Source: Serratia liquefaciens (lineage in GTDB: Bacteria; Pseudomonadota; Gammaproteobacteria; Enterobacterales; Enterobacteriaceae). Taken from it: a stretch of 64,000 bases of DNA. Shown in pieces: positions 57,507 through 64,000 of the stretch. Made by a program: the position numbers and the translations under genes. The first letter of the stretch is position 1. Every line of letters starts with the position of its first letter. The stretch lies in NCBI GenBank assembly GCA_012719855.1, contig JAAXZN010000010.1:1-64000 (forward strand), read 5' to 3'. The notes beneath the pieces were generated by a model, which searched no databases, had not been told where the DNA came from, and saw nothing but the letters and a program-made list of their open reading frames with translations.

Positions 57507-58714
57507 GCCAACCAGAACCGGCGGGGATCGTCATTATCGGCGGTGGCCAGGCCGGCGGTTGGGCGGCGAAAACGCTGCGCGATCGTGGCTATGCGGGCCG
57601 GTTGACGGTGATCAGCGACGAACCCTATGACTTTTATGAGCGGCCGCCGCTCTCCAAGGCGGCGTTGCTGGACGGCAATGCGCCGCTTAGCCGACTGTTC
57701 AGCGAACAGGTGGTTGCCGGGTTGAACCTCAACTGGTGTCGTCCGATGCGGGCTGAAGGCATTGATGCAAAACGGCAAATCGTCAGTCTCAGCGACGGTC
57801 GGCAGCTGCAGTTTGATCAACTGCTGATTGCCACCGGCGGCCGTCCGCGCCTGCCGGATGCCCGCTGGGCCAGTCACCCCCGGGTGATGACGCTGCGCTC
57901 CTGGGATGATGCTGCCAGGCTGCGTCAGGCGCTGCAAGGGTGTCGCCGTTTGGCGATCGTCGGCGGCGGCTGGATCGGGCTGGAGATTGCCGCTTCGGCG
58001 CGGCGCCTCGGTGCTGACGTGACCGTTTTTGAGCGCCAACCCGCGTTGTGCATGCGCAGCGTCGGTGCGGACGTCTCCCAGGCGCTGCTGGAATTGCATC
58101 AGCAACAGGGCGTGACGGTGCACTGCGGCTGCGGTGACATTCAGCTGGAAGATCGTGACGGTGACGCCTGGATCGGCAGTGGCATCAGCGATCCTCAGCC
58201 GTTTGATCTGGTGGTGGTGGGGATCGGCGTAGAGTTGAACCTGGAGCTGGCACGCAGTGCCGGGTTGAAGATTGACGCGGGGATCGTGGTTGACGGCCAG
58301 GGGCGCACCAGCCATCCGGCGATCTTTGCCGCAGGTGATGTAGCCCGCCACCCGACGCTTGGCCTGTGCCTGCAGTCCTGGGCCTATGCACAGAATCAGG
58401 CGATCAGCACCGCCTGCGCAATGCTGGACGCCTTTGCCGCCCCCTACGATGACGTGGCCTGGCTGTGGTCGGATCAATACGACGCCAATATCCAGATCCT
58501 CGGCGTGCCGGCCGGTGGCGTGCACCATGTGGTGCGGCGCACGCCGCAATCGCAGGTGTTCTTTACGTTAAATGCCGATCGTCAGCTGGTGCAAATGGTG
58601 GCGTTTAACGACGCACGCACCATCAAGCTGGGCAAACGCTGGCTGGCCAGCGGGCGAGTGCTGGAACCGCAGCAGTTGGCGGACGCGGAGTTTTCTTTGA
58701 TGGCGTTGAAATAA
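57503..58714 (+). CDS. FAD-dependent ferredoxin reductase
   Basis: 403 residues from MSQPEPAGIVIIGGGQAGGW, overlapping the dioxygenase stop (ATGA). FAD motif GGGQAGGWAA, pyridine nucleotide motif VGGGWIGLEIAAS near 160, and the second FAD motif IFAAGDVARHP, followed by the C-terminal reductase domain. It belongs to the BphA4/rubredoxin-reductase type and should pass electrons from NADH to the ferredoxin at 53159. Confidence 0.9.
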   Translation: MSQPEPAGIVIIGGGQAGGWAAKTLRDRGYAGRLTVISDEPYDFYERPPLSKAALLDGNAPLSRLFSEQVVAGLNLNWCRPMRAEGIDAKRQIVSLSDGRQLQFDQLLIATGGRPRLPDARWASHPRVMTLRSWDDAARLRQALQGCRRLAIVGGGWIGLEIAASARRLGADVTVFERQPALCMRSVGADVSQALLELHQQQGVTVHCGCGDIQLEDRDGDAWIGSGISDPQPFDLVVVGIGVELNLELARSAGLKIDAGIVVDGQGRTSHPAIFAAGDVARHPTLGLCLQSWAYAQNQAISTACAMLDAFAAPYDDVAWLWSDQYDANIQILGVPAGGVHHVVRRTPQSQVFFTLNADRQLVQMVAFNDARTIKLGKRWLASGRVLEPQQLADAEFSLMALK

Positions 58715-58738
58715 CGCCCGTAACCTCGGGAGCGTTTC

Positions 58739-60001
58739 ATGACTACGCAAGAGATTGACGCCCGCGCTGAACGGGTGGGGGATGCTGTCGCCGAAAATCC
58801 GCAGCAACGGGTGCGCTGGTCGGTGCCAATCGCGCTGTTTGCCTGCGTGCTGCTGGCGTTTTTCGACAAGATCAGTATCGCGGCGCTGTTTTCCGATAGT
58901 GAATTCCAGCAGGCGCTGGGCATCAGTTTTGACCCGGCGCGGCTGGGGTTGCTGATGAGTGCATTTTTGTTCTCCTACGGCATTTCTTCGATGTTGCTGA
59001 GCGGAATCGGCGACCGACTTAACCCGGTCAAGGTGCTGATTGGCATGATGGTGGTGTGGGGCGTGCTGATGGTGCTGATGGGCATGACGCGCTCTTATCA
59101 CAGCATGATGACGCTGCGCATTTTGCTCGGCATTGCCGAAGGTCCGCTGTTGCCAATGGCCTACGCCATCATCCGCCAGGCCTTTCCGCAGCGCTTGCAG
59201 GCGCGGGCCACCATGCTGTGGCTGCTGGGTACGCCGTTGGGCGCAGCGCTCGGTTTCCCGGTCACGCTGTACATCCTCAACACCTTTGACTGGCAGACCA
59301 CCTTCTTCTTTATGGCGTTCCTGACGCTGCCGGTGATGCTGCTGGTGCTGTTCGGAATGCGTCATCTCAACGTGTCACGCCCCGCAGCGGCCAGCGTTTC
59401 CAAACCGGCTATTGCCGAACGTAAACAGCATCGCCATGAGCTGCTGCGCAACCCGCATTTTTGGATGATCTGCCTGTTTAACATCGCCTTTCTGACTTAC
59501 CTGTGGGGCATGAACGGCTGGCTGCCAAGCTACCTGATCAAGGGGAAAGGCATCCATCTGGAGCACGCGGGCTACCTGTCATCGCTGCCGTTTATCGCCA
59601 TGCTGCTGGGCGAAGTGGTCGGTGCCTGGCTGTCGGACAAGCTGGATCGTCGTGCGCTGGCCTGTTTTGTCTCGCTGTGCGGCGCCGGGCTGGGGTTGGC
59701 CGTGGTGCTGCAGCTGCAGGGCACCTACAGCGTGATAGCCGCCATGGCTTTCAGCACCTTTATGTGGGGGGCCGGTGCGCCAAACATCTTTGCCCTGCTG
59801 GCGAAAGCCACCAGCAGCAAGGTCAGCGCCACCGCCGGCGGTATTTTTAACGGATTGGGCAATTTTGCCGGTGCGCTGGCACCGGTGCTGATGGGGGCGC
59901 TGATCGCCGCCACCGGCAACATGGATAACGGCTTGCTGTTCCTGGTGGTGATGGCCCTGATCGGCTGCATCATTCTGCTGCCGTTGCTGAAGAAGTATTG
60001 A
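58739..60001 (+). CDS. MFS transporter, anion:cation symporter type
   Basis: 420 residues, twelve predicted helices with a hydrophilic N-terminus (MTTQEIDARAERVGDAVAEN). FFDKISIAALFSDSEFQQ after the first helix is the ACS-family motif, and RILLGIAEGPLLPMAYAII is typical of the family. Second such transporter in the cluster (the other is at 51527), so one may import the substrate and the other an intermediate or related acid. Inferred from position inside the operon. Confidence 0.87.
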   Translation: MTTQEIDARAERVGDAVAENPQQRVRWSVPIALFACVLLAFFDKISIAALFSDSEFQQALGISFDPARLGLLMSAFLFSYGISSMLLSGIGDRLNPVKVLIGMMVVWGVLMVLMGMTRSYHSMMTLRILLGIAEGPLLPMAYAIIRQAFPQRLQARATMLWLLGTPLGAALGFPVTLYILNTFDWQTTFFFMAFLTLPVMLLVLFGMRHLNVSRPAAASVSKPAIAERKQHRHELLRNPHFWMICLFNIAFLTYLWGMNGWLPSYLIKGKGIHLEHAGYLSSLPFIAMLLGEVVGAWLSDKLDRRALACFVSLCGAGLGLAVVLQLQGTYSVIAAMAFSTFMWGAGAPNIFALLAKATSSKVSATAGGIFNGLGNFAGALAPVLMGALIAATGNMDNGLLFLVVMALIGCIILLPLLKKY

Positions 60002-60034
60002 TTTAACCGTTTGATTCAACAGAGGAGTTACAAC

Positions 60035-60559
60035 ATGTCCCAGGTTGAGAAGCAAGCCGGCGTCAAGCCGCAGGATCAATCGATAGAGCATTGGGTGGAA
60101 TCTCGTATCGCCCGCTTTGAAGGCCGCAAATACGACTGGAATGCGTTGAAGTTCCAGGCCGATTACGACCCGAAATACCGCCGTGCGCAGATGCGCTACA
60201 TCGGTACCGGCGCCACCGGGGTAGCCAGCGACACCAACACCATTCCGGCAGGCAATTTCACCTTCTCCACCATGGTGCTGCCTTCGAAGTGCGAGGGCCC
60301 GTTGCACCTGCACGATGACGTGGAAGAGGTGTTCTTTATGCTGAAGGGCAGCATCACGCTGATGATCCAGGACGGCACGGAGTATTACGAAACCAAGCTG
60401 AAAGAGCGTGATCTGATCTCGGTGCCGGCCGGTGTCTACCGTGGGTTGTTCAACCACGGCGAAGAAGAGGCGTTGATGTGCGTGATGCTGGGTACCGCCA
60501 AACCGGAAACCCCGACCTACCCGGCGGATCACCCGTTATCCAAAGTGAAACGCAACTGA
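60035..60559 (+). CDS. Cupin-domain protein
   Basis: 174 residues from MSQVEKQAGVKPQDQSIEHW, with AGAGGAG upstream; a start at 60011 would lack this site. The single cupin domain has the metal motif GPLHLHDDVEEVFFMLKGS and a second motif around GVYRGLFNHGEEE, giving up to four ligands (His, His, Glu, His). It could be a dioxygenase, isomerase or lyase acting on a ring-cleavage product. Its stop overlaps the hydrolase start (TGATG). Confidence 0.82.
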   Translation: MSQVEKQAGVKPQDQSIEHWVESRIARFEGRKYDWNALKFQADYDPKYRRAQMRYIGTGATGVASDTNTIPAGNFTFSTMVLPSKCEGPLHLHDDVEEVFFMLKGSITLMIQDGTEYYETKLKERDLISVPAGVYRGLFNHGEEEALMCVMLGTAKPETPTYPADHPLSKVKRN

Positions 60560-61377
60560 TGAACGGCCTGGCGCAACGTCAGCAGGCACGCTGTGGGACG
60601 TTTACCCTGAGCTGGCGCGAGGTGGGGCACGGTCGCCCGGTGGTGTTGCTGCACGGCATCAGTTCCGGTTCGGCTTCGTGGATCAAGCAGTTCAATGACT
60701 CGGGGCTGGCCGACGGCCATCGTTTGCTGGCCTGGGATGCCCCAGGCTACGGCGGCAGCCTGCCGCTGACGGTCAGTGAGCCGGATGCCGCCGTCTACGC
60801 CGCCGCGCTGGCGGCGCTGGTGGCCCACTTGCAGTTGGAGCAACCGCTGATCGTCGGCCACTCGCTCGGCGCCTTGATCGGCAGCGCCTATGCCGCCGCT
60901 TATCCCGACGGGTTATGTGGGCTGGTGCTGGCGGATCCGGCGCAGGGTTACGCCAACGCGCCGCCGGAGAAACGTCGGCAGGTTTATAGCCAGAGAAAAC
61001 AGATGATCGAGCAGCTTGGTCCGCAGGGTTACGGCGAACAACGGGCGGCTGCGTTACTGCGTGAAACGGCGGATCCGCAGGACATTGCCTGGGTACGCAA
61101 TGGCATGCAGCAGCTGGATCCCGAGGGTTTTCTCAATGCCGCCTGGATGCTGGCCAACGACGATATCGGCCGCTATCTGACGCAGTACCGTGGCCCGCTG
61201 CAGGTGTGGTGCGGCGACTGCGATCGGATCACGCCCCCGGAAGCGGCGGCGGTGCTGGCGCAGCAGCAGGACGCGCCACTGCGCCTGATCGAGGGGGCCG
61301 GGCATGCCAGCTACCTGGATGCAGCGGGGCAATTTAATCGCTATCTGCAGGATTTTACGGGAGCAATTCAACCATGA
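60559..61377 (+). CDS. Alpha/beta hydrolase (likely meta-cleavage product hydrolase)
   Basis: 272 residues from MNGLAQRQQARCGTFTLSWR, coupled to the cupin by TGATG. Nucleophile elbow VGHSLGAL (Ser), oxyanion motif LLHGISSGSASW, and a catalytic Asp and His in the C-terminal part (GDCDRITPP; GAGHASYLD). With an extradiol dioxygenase upstream, a BphD-type C-C hydrolase is the natural reading, though an esterase is possible. Confidence 0.85.
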   Translation: MNGLAQRQQARCGTFTLSWREVGHGRPVVLLHGISSGSASWIKQFNDSGLADGHRLLAWDAPGYGGSLPLTVSEPDAAVYAAALAALVAHLQLEQPLIVGHSLGALIGSAYAAAYPDGLCGLVLADPAQGYANAPPEKRRQVYSQRKQMIEQLGPQGYGEQRAAALLRETADPQDIAWVRNGMQQLDPEGFLNAAWMLANDDIGRYLTQYRGPLQVWCGDCDRITPPEAAAVLAQQQDAPLRLIEGAGHASYLDAAGQFNRYLQDFTGAIQP

Positions 61378-62168
61378 ATTTTCAGCTTGAGAAACGGGTC
61401 GCGGTGGTCACCGGCGGTTCGTCGGGCATCGGTTTCGAAACCCTGCGCCTGCTGCTGGCGGAAGGCTCGAAGGTGGCATTTTGCGGCCGCAATCCTGACA
61501 AACTGGCCGGTGCCGAGGCCAGCCTGCGCCATGAGTTTCCGCAGGCGGAGATCCTGGCACTGTGCTGCGACGTGCTGGACGAGTCGCAGGTAACGCAGTT
61601 TGCCGCCCAGGTGACGGCACGCTTCGGCGGCGTAGATTTGCTGATCAACAACGCCGGCCAGGGGTTCGTCGCGCATTTTGATCAAACGCCGCGCACCGCC
61701 TGGCTGCATGAGGCGGAACTAAAGCTGTTCGGCGTGATTAACCCGGTACAGGCGTTTTTGCCGGCGCTGGAGCGTTCGGATATCGCTTCCATCACCTGCG
61801 TGAATTCGCTGCTGGCCTTGCAGCCGGAAGAACACATGATCGCCACCTCGGCAGCGCGTGCGGCGCTGCTCAACATGACGCTGACGCTGTCGAAAGAGCT
61901 GGTGGACAAGGGCATTCGCGTCAACTCGATCCTGTTGGGCATGGTGGAGTCCGGCCAGTGGCGCCGTCGCTTCGACGAGCGCAGCGATAAAGATCAAAGC
62001 TGGGAGCAGTGGACGGCGGCGATTGCCGAACGACGCGGCATTCCGATGAAACGCCTGGGGAAACCGCAGGAGCCGGCGCGGGCGCTGTTGTTCCTGGCTT
62101 CGCCTCTGGCGTCCTTTACCACCGGGGCCGCGCTGGACGTCTCCGGCGGCTTTAACCGTCATCTGTAA
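61374..62168 (+). CDS. SDR-fold protein lacking the catalytic Tyr and Lys
   Basis: 264 residues starting MNFQLEKRVAVVTGGSSGIG. The nucleotide motif TGGSSGIG and NNAG are intact and Ser145 is present, but the YxxxK motif is replaced by Thr158-Ser-Ala-Ala-Arg162 (HMIATSAARAALL). It may therefore bind NAD(P) without ordinary dehydrogenase chemistry, or use another base. It overlaps the hydrolase by four bases (ATGA), so it is co-expressed. Role unknown. Confidence 0.82.
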   Translation: MNFQLEKRVAVVTGGSSGIGFETLRLLLAEGSKVAFCGRNPDKLAGAEASLRHEFPQAEILALCCDVLDESQVTQFAAQVTARFGGVDLLINNAGQGFVAHFDQTPRTAWLHEAELKLFGVINPVQAFLPALERSDIASITCVNSLLALQPEEHMIATSAARAALLNMTLTLSKELVDKGIRVNSILLGMVESGQWRRRFDERSDKDQSWEQWTAAIAERRGIPMKRLGKPQEPARALLFLASPLASFTTGAALDVSGGFNRHL

Positions 62169-62185
62169 CCGCAGAGGCTGAAAAG

Positions 62186-62980
62186 ATGAAGAAGATCATG
62201 ATGATTGGTTACGGCGCAATGGCCACAGAGGTGCTGTCCCGCCTGCCGGACGGGGTGAGCGTTGGCTGGATTGTCGCGCGTGCGGCTCATCATGCGGCGA
62301 TTGCCAAAGCCTTTGGTGGTCGGGTGCAGGCGTTGACCCACCCCGACCACTGCGCTGAAAAACCGGATCTGGTGCTCGAGTGCGCCAGCCAGCAGGCGGT
62401 GGCGGAGTTCGGTGAGGCGGTGGTGATGCGCGGTTGGCCTCTAGCGGTGATCTCTACCGGCGCGTTAGCGGATGCCGCCTTGCAACAGCGTTTGCAGCAA
62501 GCCTGTCGGCAGCATCGGGGGCAGGTGATCGTGCTGTCTGGCGCGGTGGCGGGCATGGACGGCTTGGCGTCGGCACGTGAGGGCGGTCTGGACAGCGTCA
62601 CTTATCAGGCGTGTAAAAGTCCGGCGAGCTGGCGCGGCAGTATGGCAGAGCAATTGATTGATCTTGATGCGGTAAGCGAGGCGCAGGTGTTTTTCGAAGG
62701 CTCGGCACGGGAGGCGGCGCGGTTATTCCCGGCCAACGCCAATGTGGCGGCGACCATTGCGCTCAACGGCCTCGGAATGGACGCCACCCGGGTGCGGTTG
62801 CTGGTCGATCCCGCGACCCGACGCAATACCCACCGGCTGCAGGTGTGCGGCAATTTCGGTGAGTTTCACATTGAGCTGAGCGGCAACCCGCTGGCAAGCA
62901 ATCCCAAGACATCAACCCTGGCGGCGCTAAGCGCGGTACAAGCCTGCCGCCGTCTGATCGACGGTGGTTTTATTGCCTGA
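62186..62980 (+). CDS. Aspartate dehydrogenase-like protein
   Basis: 264 residues starting MKKIMMIGYGAMATEVLSRL. N-terminal Rossmann fold (IGYGAMA) and C-terminal L-aspartate dehydrogenase domain with ANVAATIALNGLGMD and His216 in NTHRLQV, the likely catalytic His. L-aspartate dehydrogenases convert aspartate to iminoaspartate/oxaloacetate and ammonia. In a catabolic operon the true substrate may be another amino or imino acid. Confidence 0.78.
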   Translation: MKKIMMIGYGAMATEVLSRLPDGVSVGWIVARAAHHAAIAKAFGGRVQALTHPDHCAEKPDLVLECASQQAVAEFGEAVVMRGWPLAVISTGALADAALQQRLQQACRQHRGQVIVLSGAVAGMDGLASAREGGLDSVTYQACKSPASWRGSMAEQLIDLDAVSEAQVFFEGSAREAARLFPANANVAATIALNGLGMDATRVRLLVDPATRRNTHRLQVCGNFGEFHIELSGNPLASNPKTSTLAALSAVQACRRLIDGGFIA

Positions 62981-62996
62981 ACGGCAGGAGCGAGTA

Positions 62997-64000
62997 TGGA
63001 AAGGTTAAAGATTTTTGTGGCTGGGCGTTGGTGCGAAGGGCGTGGCGATGAAATGGTCTCGCAGTTCCCGGCCGACGGCAGCGTGAATGCGCGGCTGCGT
63101 GCCGCCAGTATTGAAGACGTCAATGATGCGGTAGCCGCGGCGGAACGCGCCTGGCGGGCACCCGAGTGGCGTGGGCTGGTGCCGCATCAGCGAGCCAACA
63201 TTCTGTACCGCGTCAGCAACCTGATTATGGCGCAACAGGAAGAGCTGGCACAGCTGCAGACCCGAGACAACGGCAAACCCCTGGCGGAAACCCGTGGGCT
63301 GGTGGCCAGCGCGGCGGCGACGGCTCGCTACTTTGCCGCTGCCTGCGAGGTGCTGGAGGGCGAGCTGCCGACCCAGCGCAGCGCTGAGATCATGACGTTG
63401 AGCCAGTATCAGCCGCTGGGCGTGATCGCGGCCATTACGCCGTGGAACTCGCCGATCGCCAGTGAAATGCAAAAGGTGGCCCCGGCACTGGCGGCAGGCA
63501 ATGCGGTGATCCTCAAACCGGCCGAAGCGACGCCGCTGATGGCGCTAAAACTGGCGGAACTGTTTGAGCAGGCAGGCCTGCCCGCCGGACTGCTTAGCGT
63601 ACTGCCGGGCAAGGGCTCGGTGATTGGCGAGGCGCTGGCGCGTCACCCGTTAGTGAAAAAGATCTCTTTTACCGGGGGAACCAATACCGGTCGTCATTTG
63701 GCGCATATCGCCGCCGAGAAGCTGATCCCCACCTCGCTGGAATTGGGCGGCAAGTCGCCGACCATCGTGCTGGAAGACGCCGATGTGGAGCAGGCAGCGC
63801 GCGGGATCTGCTACGGCATTTTCAGCTCCGCCGGCCAGGCCTGCATCGCCGGTTCGCGGCTGTTTGTGCATCGTTCTTTGTACCAACCGCTGCTGGCGCG
63901 TCTGAGTGAACTGGCGGCCGGACTGCGGGTCGGCAATCCGCTGACGCCGGGGGTGCACCTCGGCCCATTGATTAACGACAAGCATCGCCAAAGCGTGGCG
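62997..64000 (+). CDS. Aldehyde dehydrogenase (truncated by window end)
   Basis: 334 complete codons visible from ATG 62997 (MERLKIFVAGRWCEGRGDEM), preceded by AGGAG; it runs off the right edge with about a third of the usual 480-490 residues missing. NAD-binding PWNSP (Asn151), general base Glu249 (SLELGGKSP) and catalytic Cys283 (SSAGQACIAGSR) are present. It likely oxidises an aldehyde made after ring cleavage, such as a semialdehyde. Follows the aspartate dehydrogenase-like gene by 16 bp. Confidence 0.92.

Noticed and set aside
57380-58549. Minus-strand frame of 389 codons opposite the ferredoxin reductase.
   Set aside because: Shadow frame of high GC coding DNA without recognisable domains.
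1-64000. CRISPR arrays, tRNA and rRNA genes.
   Set aside because: I saw no regularly spaced repeats of 24-40 bp, and no tRNA cloverleaf or rRNA segments on either strand while reading; small ones could still be missed without a covariance search.

Overview
The window looks like chromosomal DNA from an enterobacterium of the Serratia/Yersinia group, most likely Serratia. The evidence is near-identity of the housekeeping proteins to E. coli proteins I know, E. coli-like gene order from aroP to fhuB, and dispersed palindromic repeats of the Yersinia/Serratia type. I cannot fix the species without a database search.

Layout. (1) 1-12.9 kb: aroP, then pdhR-aceE-aceF-lpd (pyruvate dehydrogenase) and acnB. 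The lpd-acnB gap holds an unlisted 40-codon hydrophobic peptide gene facing a divergent small RNA candidate; together they look like a type I toxin-antitoxin pair. (2) 13-24.5 kb: yacL, speD/speE (spermidine), yacC, cueO behind a CueR-type promoter, hpt, can, yadGH, yadE, and panD/panC/panB. (3) 24.6-36.8 kb: qseBC, folK, pcnB (AUU start codon), gluQ, dksA, sfsA, thpR, hrpB and mrcB. (4) 36.9-43 kb: Fur-controlled fhuACDB. (5) 43-44.4 kb: a short islet with a HigB/HigA-type module between two 119-bp direct repeats, then a complete hok/sok locus. (6) 44.5-51.5 kb: metK, yqgB-speA, two AT-rich small membrane-protein genes, a structured RNA with a strong terminator, speB and rluF. In E. coli metK-speA-speB lies far from fhuB, so the toxin-antitoxin islet sits on a synteny junction. 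(7) 51.5-64 kb: an aromatic-compound catabolic cluster cut off by the window end.

How the genes work together. PdhR links pyruvate supply to pdhR-aceEF-lpd, which feeds acetyl-CoA into the TCA cycle where AcnB acts. SpeA and SpeB make putrescine, MetK makes S-adenosylmethionine, and SpeD and SpeE turn these into spermidine. PanB, PanC and PanD make pantothenate. FhuACDB imports ferric hydroxamates.

The last 12 kb encodes a Rieske ferredoxin, a small protein of unknown role, a Rieske oxygenase, an SDR, an IclR regulator, a BphC-like extradiol dioxygenase, a ferredoxin reductase, two MFS transporters, a cupin, an alpha/beta hydrolase, a second SDR lacking the usual catalytic Tyr and Lys, an aspartate dehydrogenase-like protein and an aldehyde dehydrogenase. 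This is a plausible ring-hydroxylation plus meta-cleavage pathway of unknown substrate. It is the main metabolic novelty; the lpd-acnB pair is the main regulatory novelty.
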